Shown one piece after another: positions 44,638-52,486 of a stretch of 64,000 nt of DNA. The DNA comes from Paratractidigestivibacter sp963630635 (GTDB taxonomy: Bacteria > Actinomycetota > Coriobacteriia > Coriobacteriales > Atopobiaceae). Location: the NCBI GenBank assembly GCA_963630635.1, contig CAVGOA010000001.1, forward strand, positions 69,557 through 133,556, given 5' to 3'. Below the pieces are notes generated by a model that worked only from the letters and a program-made list of their open reading frames with translations, made no database searches and was not told where the DNA came from. The translations under genes and the position numbers were made by a program. Positions within the stretch are counted from its first letter, which is position 1. Every line of letters begins with the position of its first letter.

Positions 44638-45612
44638 GTGGCGAGAAGATCTGACGAGGGCTCGGGCAGCCTGGCTTTTGTTGCGGCCTTGCTGGTAGTG
44701 GTTTTGCTGGGTGCCGCCGGGTTCTTTGGCTACCTGCTGTTCTTCCCCAAGGGGCAAGACAGCGGCGCGAACGCCGCGCCACAGGTGCGGGCCGAGCTCT
44801 GCGCTAAGGCGTTTTCTGAGTACACCTGGGACGAGCTGTCGCAGATATCCGCCAAGATCTCTGAAGCCGCCACAGACGAAGAGGGAATGGCCATTGCTCG
44901 CGAGTTTGGGCTGGTGGATGCGTCTGGCAACATCGTTGACCAAGAGCGTGACGTGGTCTTGTCCACGAACTTCCTGGCAAAGGCCCGCGTTGTTGGCGTG
45001 CGCTCAGACACTAGGGCAGACAACGGCAAACCCGCCGGCCTCACCTTCATGGTGACGCCCATCTCGCGCGAGGCCATGAACGCGACCGATACCAACTCCG
45101 GCGGCTGGGAGGCATCGTCGCTGCGTACGTGGCTTTCTGCCGACGGCTTGGCGCTTTTGCCCGCCGATCTTTCTTCTGTCATCGTGGCTGCCAACAAGAA
45201 CACCAACAACACCGGTCTTACCGACGAGCTAGATAGCGTCACCACTACCCAGGACAAGCTGTGGTGTTTCTCGGCAAGCGAGGTCTTTGGCGCCGTGGAC
45301 TGGAACGTCCAGGAGTTCAGCGAGACAAACCTCTACCTTGACCCGCCTGCCTATGACGCGATCCTTGCCAGGGAAGGCGCTCAGTACCAGTGGTTTACGC
45401 AGATTGGCGCCAGCACCGCGCAGACGGCGGTCGACGGTCTTGTGATGACCTATGGCGGACCCGCCTTGTGCTGGTGGCTTCGCTCCACGTACGCCTACGA
45501 CTTTTTGGGCAACGACCCCGGCGTGTTTTACCAGGTTATGCAAAATGGCTACCCGTCCACGACTGCAAGGGCTTCTTCTCAGCTGGGCGTGACCGTGGGA
45601 TTTTGCCTTTAG
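44638..45612 (+). CDS. Membrane-anchored DUF6273-type protein, function unknown
   Basis: 324 residues. A membrane helix at about 11-33 anchors an external domain. Residues about 155-324 carry the pattern I associate with DUF6273: SGGWEASSLRTWLS, LPADLSSVIVAANKNT, TTQDKLWCFSASEVFG, CWWLRS and SQLGVTVGFCL. These domains occur in surface proteins of gut Firmicutes and Coriobacteria, without established function. GTG 44638 follows AGGGGAG. It stands alone between the ppdK terminator and the rplS promoter. Confidence 0.78.
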   Translation: MARRSDEGSGSLAFVAALLVVVLLGAAGFFGYLLFFPKGQDSGANAAPQVRAELCAKAFSEYTWDELSQISAKISEAATDEEGMAIAREFGLVDASGNIVDQERDVVLSTNFLAKARVVGVRSDTRADNGKPAGLTFMVTPISREAMNATDTNSGGWEASSLRTWLSADGLALLPADLSSVIVAANKNTNNTGLTDELDSVTTTQDKLWCFSASEVFGAVDWNVQEFSETNLYLDPPAYDAILAREGAQYQWFTQIGASTAQTAVDGLVMTYGGPALCWWLRSTYAYDFLGNDPGVFYQVMQNGYPSTTARASSQLGVTVGFCL

Positions 45613-45624
45613 GTTGTGAAGTTC

Positions 45625-45653
45625 TTGTTTGGGCGGCTCGCATGCCCTATAGT
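45625..45653 (+). promoter_or_regulatory. Promoter for rplS
   Basis: -35 TTGTTT (45625-45630), 17-base spacer, -10 TATAGT (45648-45653). Start would be near 45660, giving a leader of about 60 bases. Confidence 0.8.
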
Positions 45654-45675
45654 TAATTTTCGTGTGTAAACCTAT

Positions 45676-45699
45676 GTGCCGCTCGCCTTGCGTCGGCAC
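45676..45699 (+). promoter_or_regulatory. Small hairpin in the rplS leader
   Basis: GTGCCG (45676-45681) pairs with CGGCAC (45694-45699) across 12 bases, inside the predicted leader and 12 bases before the ribosome site. It could be an L19-type autoregulatory leader, but the stem is short. Confidence 0.3.
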
Positions 45700-45720
45700 C
45701 TCTAGAGAATGAGGAAAAAG

Positions 45721-46062
45721 ATGGACTACATTCGCGCAATTGAGCGTCAGCAGATCCGCGAGGATATCCCCGAGGTCATCGTTGGCGACAACGTCAAGGT
45801 GCACTACCGCATCAAGGAGGGCGAGCGCACCCGTGAGCAGGTCTTCCAGGGCGACGTCATCCGCATGAGCGGCGCTGGTGCCCGCGAGACCTTCACCGTC
45901 CGCAAGATCAGCTTTGGTGTTGGCGTCGAGCGCACTTTCCCGCTTCACAGCCCCAAGATCGCCAAGCTCGAGGTCGTGCGTCACGGTGTTGTGCGTCGCG
46001 CTAAGCTCTACTTCCTCCGCGACCGCGTGGGCAAGGCTGCCCGTCTTCGCGAGAAGCGCTAA
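45721..46062 (+). CDS. rplS: 50S ribosomal protein L19
   Basis: 113 residues, at the subunit interface. GDNVKVHYRIKEGERTREQVFQGDVI, FTVRKISFGVGVERTFPLHSPK and RRAKLYFLRDRVGKAARLREK are diagnostic. ATG 45721 has GAGG 6 bases upstream; an in-frame ATG at 45709 contains that ribosome site and is not favoured. Confidence 0.98.
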   Translation: MDYIRAIERQQIREDIPEVIVGDNVKVHYRIKEGERTREQVFQGDVIRMSGAGARETFTVRKISFGVGVERTFPLHSPKIAKLEVVRHGVVRRAKLYFLRDRVGKAARLREKR

Positions 46063-46084
46063 TTGCCTTAAGCACACAGGCTTT

Positions 46085-46116
46085 AAGAGCCGTTCCTTCG
46101 GGAGCGGCTCTTTTTT
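46085..46116 (+). terminator. Terminator after rplS
   Basis: AAGAGCCGTTCC (46085-46096) pairs with GGAGCGGCTCTT (46101-46112), one wobble, around a TTCG tetraloop, with a run of T ending at 46116. Very strong. Confidence 0.95.
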
Positions 46117-46131
46117 GCGAAAAGAGAGACC

Positions 46132-46923
46132 ATGGCTGCTTCAAATAACCTTCCCACAACCGCAAAGGAAGTTGTCGGCGTCTTGTCCGACGCCTCTTTT
46201 GACGAGATTCCCGCGCTTATCGAGCGCTATGCCGAGGACCCCAGAAAGCAGGTGCGCCATGCCGTCGAGGTGGCTTCCAGGCGCCATAAACACGAGCTGG
46301 CAGAGCGCCAGCGGGTCGAGGGCATGTATGCGCTGCAGCGCGAGCTTGCAGGAGATGGCCTGGTTATTGGAGTCGATGAGGTTGGCCGCGGAGCGATTGC
46401 CGGGCCTCTCACCGTGGGTGCTGTGGTATTGCCGTACGACCCCGTGATCTATGAGATCAACGACTCAAAGCAGCTCTCACCTGCAAAGAGGGAGATTCTG
46501 GCGGCGCGCATCGCTGATGTGGCGGTGGCTATTGGCATTTGTCACATCGAGCCGGCAACGATCGATGCCGTTGGCATGGCGCAGGCGCTTCGTCAGGCCA
46601 TGCTGGGGGCCATTGAAGACACGGGCGTCGAAGCCGACTGTGTCTTGATCGACGGCAATCCTATGCACATCCACGAGAAAGAGAAAACCCTGGTCAAGGG
46701 TGACGCGCGTGTTGCCTGCATCGCCGCTGCCTCGATTGTGGCCAAGGTCACGCGCGACAATCTTATGGTGGCCATGGACGAGGAATACCCCGAATATCAC
46801 CTGGCAGAATGCAAGGGGTACGGCTCGGCCGAGCATATCCAGGCGATCAAGGACCACGGTTTGAGCCCCATCCACCGTTTCTCATTTTGTGGAAACTTTT
46901 TGGAGACTCCGGCGCTCTTCTAG
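46132..46923 (+). CDS. rnhB: Ribonuclease HII
   Basis: Removes ribonucleotides and RNA-DNA hybrids. 263 residues. The catalytic acids are in VIGVDEVGRGAIAGP, and CVLIDGN; ASIVAKVTRD follows. The first 75 residues form an N-terminal helical extension as in Bacillus RNase HII, relating to substrate binding. It starts 16 bases after the rplS terminator. Confidence 0.97.
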   Translation: MAASNNLPTTAKEVVGVLSDASFDEIPALIERYAEDPRKQVRHAVEVASRRHKHELAERQRVEGMYALQRELAGDGLVIGVDEVGRGAIAGPLTVGAVVLPYDPVIYEINDSKQLSPAKREILAARIADVAVAIGICHIEPATIDAVGMAQALRQAMLGAIEDTGVEADCVLIDGNPMHIHEKEKTLVKGDARVACIAAASIVAKVTRDNLMVAMDEEYPEYHLAECKGYGSAEHIQAIKDHGLSPIHRFSFCGNFLETPALF

Positions 46924-46995
46924 AGGGTCTGTGTTTGCGATGCGTTTTGGCGCGCTTTCGAATACAGCTGGCTATATCGGCATTGTTGATAATTT

Positions 46996-47061
46996 CCTGA
47001 CATGCTGATAGAACCCCGTCAGATATGTGATAGATAGCTGTCAGATTCCTGATAGATTGTC
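46996..47061 (+). repeat. Three direct repeats with 22-bp period upstream of yraN-comM-dprA
   Basis: TGATAGA recurs at 47006, 47028 and 47050, exactly 22 bases apart. Copies two and three also share TCAGAT (47019 and 47041), so those two units agree at 16 of 22 positions; the first unit is weaker. A 22-base period is two helical turns, as for regulators binding one DNA face. They end 33 bases before the AGGAGAGG ribosome site of yraN. Confidence 0.7.
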
Positions 47062-47104
47062 CTGAGACGATCTTCTCCCATGGAAAACGAAAGGAGAGGA
47101 CGTC

Positions 47105-47545
47105 ATGCTTGGGCAGAAGACCATAGTCACAAGGGGCTCTCTTGAGCTGAGCGGGGAAAAGCCGCTCTCCAAGCTCAACAATAAGGAGCTCGGCGCCCTG
47201 GGCGAGGGGTGCGCGGCGGCTTATCTTGAGGAACAGGGTCTGGAGGTCCTGGACCGCAACTGGCGATGCGACGTTGGAGAGGCCGATATCATCTGCCGCG
47301 ACGCCGACGAGGTGGTCCTGGTCGAGGTGAAGACCCGCCTCAAGGCTTCTTGTAATGTCGACCCGATCCCCGAGCTTGCGGTCGACGCCAGAAAGCAACG
47401 CCGTTATCAAAAAATAGCCCTTATGTATATGGGCTTTCATTATCCTTGCGAACACATTCGCTTTGACGTCGTGGCTATCAACCTTTACAAAGACGGGTCC
47501 TACTGCCTGCGCCATCTTCCTCGCGCTTATGAGTGTGATGAGTGA
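47105..47545 (+). CDS. yraN: YraN/UPF0102 family nuclease-like protein
   Basis: 146 residues. The restriction-endonuclease-like core is seen: LGALGEGCAAAYLEEQGLEVL, GEADIICRD and VLVEVKTR, the E/D-x(n)-D-x(n)-ExK arrangement. Biochemical role is not well established; the family commonly neighbours rnhB, comM and dprA, as here. ATG 47105 follows AGGAGAGG. comM overlaps its stop by one base (TGATG). Confidence 0.92.
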   Translation: MLGQKTIVTRGSLELSGEKPLSKLNNKELGALGEGCAAAYLEEQGLEVLDRNWRCDVGEADIICRDADEVVLVEVKTRLKASCNVDPIPELAVDARKQRRYQKIALMYMGFHYPCEHIRFDVVAINLYKDGSYCLRHLPRAYECDE

Positions 47546-49059
47546 TGGCCACCGATTGCGGCGGGGCAAGCGTCATGACGGCGTGTCTTAGGGGAGTCGA
47601 GGCTCTTCCGGTTGTTGCCGAGGTGAGCATCTCGGGCGGCCTGCCTGCGATCCAGGTCGTTGGTACGCCGGACAACTCGGTGCTGGAGGGACGCTCGCGC
47701 GTGCGCTGCTCCCTTACTTCATGCGGCTACGAGGTTCCTCGCGTCCACGTGACGGTCAATCTTGCTCCCGGCGAGGTCAAGAAAACAGGTACCGGCTTTG
47801 ATCTGCCCATTGCCGTGGCGATTCTTATCGCGAGCGGCCAGATTGACCCCAAGATATCCGAGAAGGCCTTGTTTGTGGGAGAAATCGCCCTAAACGGCCA
47901 GGTCAACCCTTCTCGCGGCGAGGTTGCCTACGCGCACCTGGCGCGCGACTTGGGGATGGACCTTGTTGTCTCGGCAAACTCGTCGGTGAGCGCGGTCGAC
48001 GGGGTCACTATTTTGGGCCTTTCGAGCTTGGCACAGCTCAAAGGAGGACTGGAGCACTTGCCGCTGGTGGGTGAGCGCTGCGTTGCCCCGGATGATGCCG
48101 GTGAGCATGAAGCGGACGGTCTTCTCGACTACGCAGACGTGCTTGACCAGGAAGTCGCTAAGAGAGCCATGGTGATCGCGGCCGCGGGAAGGCACGGCCT
48201 CTTGATGATCGGGCCGCCTGGGGCGGGCAAATCGATGCTTGCCAAGAGATTGCCCACAATATTGCCGCCGCTCACAGAAGAGGAACGCCAAGAGGCCCTT
48301 CTCATCCATTCCGTCGCTGGTCAGCCTATCGATACCATCACCAAGGGGATAAGGCCCTTTAGGTCGCCCCATCACTCGATTTCTTTGGGAGGCCTGGTGG
48401 GCGGCGGCAGGCCGGTCATTCCCGGAGAGATCTCTCTGGCACACGGCGGCGTCTTGTTCTTGGACGAGCTGCCCGAGTTTGCCAACAACACGCTGCAATC
48501 GATGCGCCAGCCCTTGGAGGACCACGAGGTTCGCATCGTGAGGGTGGACGGCGTCTACTCGTTTCCTTGCAACTTTCAGCTGGTCGCGGCAGCGAATCCC
48601 TGCCCTTGCGGTCACCTGGGCGACCCAGGCCATATCTGTAAATGCCCCATAGGGCGTATCCAGGCATACCAAGCCAAGCTCGCGGGGCCTTTGGTGGACA
48701 GGATCGACGTTGTTTTGGACGTTGCCCGCCCTTCGACCTCTAAGGTCATCGCAGGAAATGTTGGGCTCGACTCGGGTCAGATGAAAGATGCCGTTATGAC
48801 CGCGCGTGCCTTTGCAGCCGAGCGCCAGGAATGGGAGGCGAGAGACGCGACGCTGGGTAAGGGGGTCGCAGGTATTCGCTTTGCGCCCTCCGCCTTGTCT
48901 CTCTTTGAGTCCTACGCCGAGAGGCTCATGCTGGGCGGCCGCGCCCTCACGCGCGTAGCCCGGGTGGCGCGCACCATCGCAGACATCAGCGAGCGCGAGC
49001 AGGTGATCGAAGATGATGTAATCGAAGCCCTGGGCTTCAGGTCCCGGACCTTGTCGTAA
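47545..49059 (+). CDS. comM: ComM/YifB Mg-chelatase-like AAA+ ATPase
   Basis: In Vibrio and relatives ComM is a helicase that extends recombination during natural transformation. 504 residues. The N-terminal Lon-like fold (VEVSISGGLPAIQVVG-type sequence, NLAPGEVKKTGTGFDLP) precedes an AAA+ core with Walker A GPPGAGKS (about 223-230), Walker B GGVLFLDELPEF, and a zinc-like CPCG/CKC pair in NPCPCGHLGDPGHICKC. A GTG at 47542 is an alternative start. dprA begins 13 bases after the stop. Confidence 0.94.
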   Translation: MATDCGGASVMTACLRGVEALPVVAEVSISGGLPAIQVVGTPDNSVLEGRSRVRCSLTSCGYEVPRVHVTVNLAPGEVKKTGTGFDLPIAVAILIASGQIDPKISEKALFVGEIALNGQVNPSRGEVAYAHLARDLGMDLVVSANSSVSAVDGVTILGLSSLAQLKGGLEHLPLVGERCVAPDDAGEHEADGLLDYADVLDQEVAKRAMVIAAAGRHGLLMIGPPGAGKSMLAKRLPTILPPLTEEERQEALLIHSVAGQPIDTITKGIRPFRSPHHSISLGGLVGGGRPVIPGEISLAHGGVLFLDELPEFANNTLQSMRQPLEDHEVRIVRVDGVYSFPCNFQLVAAANPCPCGHLGDPGHICKCPIGRIQAYQAKLAGPLVDRIDVVLDVARPSTSKVIAGNVGLDSGQMKDAVMTARAFAAERQEWEARDATLGKGVAGIRFAPSALSLFESYAERLMLGGRALTRVARVARTIADISEREQVIEDDVIEALGFRSRTLS

Positions 49060-49072
49060 GAGGGGAGCAACC

Positions 49073-49957
49073 ATGAGCTGCGTCCATTGGGCAATATCGC
49101 GCGGGGACGACCTATACCCCGCCTCATTCGAGGAGCTGCACACGCCGCCCCAGACCGTCTACGGCATGGGGGACCCGGCGGTTCTCTCCACCCCCTGCAT
49201 CTCGATCATCGGGGCAAGGCGGGCCACCCCCTACGGCTTGTCAATCGCGCAGATGGGCGCGCGGGTCTCGGCGGAGTGCGGAATCACCGTGGTCTCGGGC
49301 GGGGCCATGGGGTGCGACGCCGCGGCGGCCCGGGCGGCCCTTCTGGCCGGGGGCAAAACAATCGTTGTATCGGGCTGTGGAGCAGACGTCGTGTATCCCA
49401 GCACCTCGCAAGACGTCTACGAAGAAGCGGTTAAATGTGGGGGAGCGGTGATATCGGTTGAGCGCTGGGGGCAAGGTCCCAGAAAGTACGCCTTTCGCAA
49501 GCGAAACACCTTGATCGCCGCGCTGGGCAAGAGCCTGATCGTGACCGAGGCCGGCATTGGCTCGGGCACGATGTCGACGGCAGACGCGGCCGTTGAGCTG
49601 GGACGGGCCGTCTATGCAATACCCGGCTCGATCTTTTCGCCTAACTCCAGCGGGACAAATGGGCTTTTAGCGGAAGGTGCCCGTGTGATTCCGGACGAGA
49701 AGTCCCTTGAGAGCGCCATTTCCTTAGACTATGGTGTTATGCGTTTCTCACAGGCGCTTGAGAGAAAAGACCACGGCCCCGTTCTCTCGGCCTTGACGGC
49801 AAGCCCCATGAGGCCCGATGAGCTTTCGCGGGCCTTGAACGAGGACGTGCTCACGACCCTGCGGACGCTCTCGGACTATGAGATTCGCGGGCTGGTGACG
49901 CGTTTGCCCGATGGCCGGTACTCACCTTCCGAGAGCTTCCTTATGAGCGGCGGCTGA
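49073..49957 (+). CDS. dprA: DNA processing protein DprA
   Basis: Loads RecA on incoming single-stranded DNA in transformation. 294 residues. The Rossmann core shows SIIGARRATPYG, VVSGGAMGCDAAAARAAL, FRKRNTLIAALG, EAGIGSGTMSTADAA and GSIFSPNSSGTNGLLAEGA. A winged helix follows (SPMRPDELSRALNEDVLTTLRTL). No N-terminal SAM domain is obvious. Codons in the first 270 bases look richer in GGG, CCC and GCG than the rest. Whether this organism transforms is not shown by these genes alone. Confidence 0.95.
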   Translation: MSCVHWAISRGDDLYPASFEELHTPPQTVYGMGDPAVLSTPCISIIGARRATPYGLSIAQMGARVSAECGITVVSGGAMGCDAAAARAALLAGGKTIVVSGCGADVVYPSTSQDVYEEAVKCGGAVISVERWGQGPRKYAFRKRNTLIAALGKSLIVTEAGIGSGTMSTADAAVELGRAVYAIPGSIFSPNSSGTNGLLAEGARVIPDEKSLESAISLDYGVMRFSQALERKDHGPVLSALTASPMRPDELSRALNEDVLTTLRTLSDYEIRGLVTRLPDGRYSPSESFLMSGG

Positions 49958-49980
49958 TTTTTAGAAAGGTAAGACAAGAC

Positions 49981-51303
49981 ATGCAGGAGAAAGTCACGGT
50001 TGTCGGCGGCGGCTTGGCAGGCTGCGAGTGCGCGCTTCAACTGGCCGACAGGGGAGTGGCGGTCACTCTTTACGAGCAAAGGCCGCACAACCCCGGACCG
50101 GCCCACCACACAGATGGACTTGCCGAGCTCGTTTGCTCCAACTCGCTTAAGTCCACGAAGCCCGACTCGGCGGCCGGTGTCCTTAAGACCGAGCTCGAGC
50201 TTATGGGCTGCAAGTTGCTTGGTTTTGCACGCGAGACGAGCGTCGCCGCCGGAGGGGCCCTGGCCGTCGACCGTGAGGCATTCTCCGCCAAGGTCACCGC
50301 CGCCGTCGAGGGCCACCCGCTCATCGACGTCGTACGCCAAGAGGTGACGCAGATCCCTGACGAGCCTTGCGTCATTGCCGCCGGCCCTCTGTGCTCCGAG
50401 GCGCTCTTCTCGCAGGTATCCAAGGTCTTGGGCAGTCAGAGCCTTTCATTCTTTGATGCTGCGGCACCCATCGTTTCGGCCGACTCTCTCAACATGGACG
50501 TCGTTTTTCGCCAGTCGCGCTACGAGGACGAGGGCATCGGTGACTACCTCAACTGCCCAATGGAGAAGGACGAGTACTACGCCTTTATCGACGCGCTTTT
50601 GTCTGCCAAGAAGGTCATCGCCAAGGAGTTCGAGCAAAAGGACCTCTTCTGCGCCTGCCAGCCGGTCGAGGAGATTGCTCGCACGGGCAAGGACGCCCCG
50701 CGATTTGGCGCGCTTAAGCCGGTGGGCCTGGTCGATCCCAGAAGTGGGCGCCGACCCTGGGCCGCTGTTCAGCTGAGGAGCGAGACCGAGTCCAAGCAGG
50801 CCTACAACCTCGTGGGATTCCAGACCAATCTCACCTGGCCCGAGCAAAAGCGCGTCTTTAGCATGATTCCTGGACTCGAGAACGCCGAGTTTTTGCGTTA
50901 CGGCGTCATGCACCGCAACTCGTTCATCGACTCGCCACACGTACTGGACAAGACCTTTGCCATCCCTGGGACGCAGGTGCGTTTTGCCGGACAGATCACC
51001 GGTACCGAGGGCTACGTCGAGGCCATCGCCTCGGGTCTTTTGGCTGCTCTCAACACCTATGCGCAACTTCGCGGCCTGGATTGTCTTGAGCTTCCTAAGA
51101 CGGGGTCGCTGGGCTCCTTGGTTGCCTACGCGACTGACCCCGCTACCAAGGACTACCAGCCCATGCACGTGAACTTTGGCGTGTATGAACCCTTGCCCGC
51201 GCCGCCTCGTAACAAGGGAGAGCGTCGCCAGGCCATGGCCCAGCGCGCCGTTGCCGATATGCAGGCGTACGTCGCCGCGCGCCCCGACATCTTTGGTAAG
51301 TAG
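49981..51303 (+). CDS. trmFO: Folate-dependent tRNA-U54 methyltransferase TrmFO
   Basis: Makes m5U54 in the tRNA T loop using methylene-THF and FAD. 440 residues. FAD motif VVGGGLAGCECALQLA, then ELVCSNSLKS, FRQSRYEDEGIGDYLNCPM and QITGTEGYVEAIASG. AGAAAGG lies upstream of ATG 49981. Neighbour of dprA and a Xer recombinase, as in Firmicutes (topA between them is missing here). Confidence 0.96.
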   Translation: MQEKVTVVGGGLAGCECALQLADRGVAVTLYEQRPHNPGPAHHTDGLAELVCSNSLKSTKPDSAAGVLKTELELMGCKLLGFARETSVAAGGALAVDREAFSAKVTAAVEGHPLIDVVRQEVTQIPDEPCVIAAGPLCSEALFSQVSKVLGSQSLSFFDAAAPIVSADSLNMDVVFRQSRYEDEGIGDYLNCPMEKDEYYAFIDALLSAKKVIAKEFEQKDLFCACQPVEEIARTGKDAPRFGALKPVGLVDPRSGRRPWAAVQLRSETESKQAYNLVGFQTNLTWPEQKRVFSMIPGLENAEFLRYGVMHRNSFIDSPHVLDKTFAIPGTQVRFAGQITGTEGYVEAIASGLLAALNTYAQLRGLDCLELPKTGSLGSLVAYATDPATKDYQPMHVNFGVYEPLPAPPRNKGERRQAMAQRAVADMQAYVAARPDIFGK

Positions 51304-51311
51304 CCGCCGGC

Positions 51312-52244
51312 GTGGTGGGGAAGAGCCAACATATCCAACTTTCCTTGGACGATTGCGTTTTGGGCTACCTGGAATCCTTGAGGGCGCAGCGCCGCTTGTC
51401 CCCCAACACCGTGCGGGCATACGGCTGCGACCTCGAGGCTTTTGAGGCCTGGATTGACCGCACCGGCTTTGACGCCTTTGCCCTCACGCATGCGCAGCTG
51501 CGTAGTTACTTGGGTGAGTTGTCGCGCGCCGGCTATTCGTCGCGCACCGTTGCCCGGCACCTCTCCGCGTTAAAGGGACTCTATCGTTGGATGGAAGAGC
51601 ACGGCGTCGACGCGGGAGACGCGGCGGCCGTTGTCTCGAGCCCCAAGGTGGCCAAGGGCCTGCCCAAGACCCTGGAAGACGCCGATGTCCTCAAGCTCTT
51701 CTCGACCTGCGACACGGCGGACGAAAAGGGTCTTCGCGATCTGGCCTTCATCGAGTTCATGTACGCGACCGGCGCCCGAGTCTCCGAGATCTCTTCGCTT
51801 AACATGGGCGACGTCGACTTTAGCCAGGCAACGGCTCGCCTTATGGGCAAGGGCTCCAAAGAGCGCCTGGTTGTTCTTTACCCTGAGGCGCTGGACACAC
51901 TTTCGCGTTACCTGCGGGAAGCACGCCCGGCCCTTCTCGCCAAACGCAAAGAGGGCAGAGCGACCGAGGACGCCGTTTTTCTCTCAGCCCGCGGCAACCG
52001 TATGTCGGCCGACGCGCTGAGAAAGGCCTTCGAGAAGCACGTTGCCCTAGCTGGGCTCGACCGTGACGTGACCCCGCACGCCATGCGCCACACCTTTGCC
52101 ACCGAGCTTTTGGGCGGAGGCGCCGATCTGCGCAGCGTCCAGGAGCTTCTAGGCCACGCGAGCCTCTCCACGACCCAGATCTACACTCACGTCTCGATAG
52201 ATCGCCTAAAAGAGGCGACGAGAAGCGCGCACCCCAGGTCGTAG
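51312..52244 (+). CDS. Tyrosine recombinase, XerC/XerD type
   Basis: Resolves chromosome dimers at dif. 310 residues. N-terminal SAM-like domain (YLESLRAQRRLSPNTVRAY) and catalytic domain with TGARVSE (Arg), KGSKER (Lys), HAMRHTF (His, Arg), LGHAS (His) and TQIYTHV (the Tyr nucleophile). All catalytic residues are present. GTG 51312 is 8 bases after the trmFO stop; a second GTG at 51315 is equally possible. XerC and XerD cannot be told apart here. It is a housekeeping Xer and not a phage integrase judging by context. Confidence 0.93.
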   Translation: MVGKSQHIQLSLDDCVLGYLESLRAQRRLSPNTVRAYGCDLEAFEAWIDRTGFDAFALTHAQLRSYLGELSRAGYSSRTVARHLSALKGLYRWMEEHGVDAGDAAAVVSSPKVAKGLPKTLEDADVLKLFSTCDTADEKGLRDLAFIEFMYATGARVSEISSLNMGDVDFSQATARLMGKGSKERLVVLYPEALDTLSRYLREARPALLAKRKEGRATEDAVFLSARGNRMSADALRKAFEKHVALAGLDRDVTPHAMRHTFATELLGGGADLRSVQELLGHASLSTTQIYTHVSIDRLKEATRSAHPRS

Positions 52245-52291
52245 GCATTGTATGGAGACGCCCGGCCCAGGAACTTTGCTCGCGTTTTCTC

Positions 52292-52321
52292 TCGACAAAG
52301 AAACTCGACGCTTGTTATACT
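52292..52321 (+). promoter_or_regulatory. Promoter for rpsB-tsf
   Basis: -35 TCGACA (52292-52297), 18-base spacer, -10 TATACT (52316-52321). Start near 52328 leaves a leader of about 160 bases before rpsB. Confidence 0.75.
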
Positions 52322-52327
52322 GTTCAA

Positions 52328-52486
52328 TCGCTGTGCAAGGGCGCAGTGTGTCGCGAGAGTACCCGCGGCATCCATTTCACACGCATGACGACTCGCGCAT
52401 CGTGGTGCCCCATCGACTAAAGCCAGGTCAGGGGTGGTGTGTCGGGGACGATATCATGCGGAGGTGCAACCACAGGAGGTTTAGTT
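52328..52486 (+). promoter_or_regulatory. Long rpsB leader with possible secondary structure
   Basis: About 159 bases. A small hairpin pairs CTGTGC (52331-52336) with GCGCAG (52341-52346). A long-range stem could join ATCGT/CCCC (52399-52411) with GGGGACGAT (52444-52452). Two purine-rich sites, GGAGG at 52461 and AGGAGG at 52474, precede ATG 52487. S2 autoregulates its leader in other bacteria; a similar role here is inference. Confidence 0.4.

Noticed and set aside
46957..46964. TTCGAATA resembling the streptococcal com-box TACGAATA
   Set aside because: Seven of eight bases match by eye, but SigX/ComX control is a Firmicute system and no supporting element is present.
51312..52244. Xer-type recombinase as a sign of an integrated mobile element
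   Set aside because: Its neighbours are core genes in their usual order, there are no phage or transfer genes, and no attachment-site repeats were seen.
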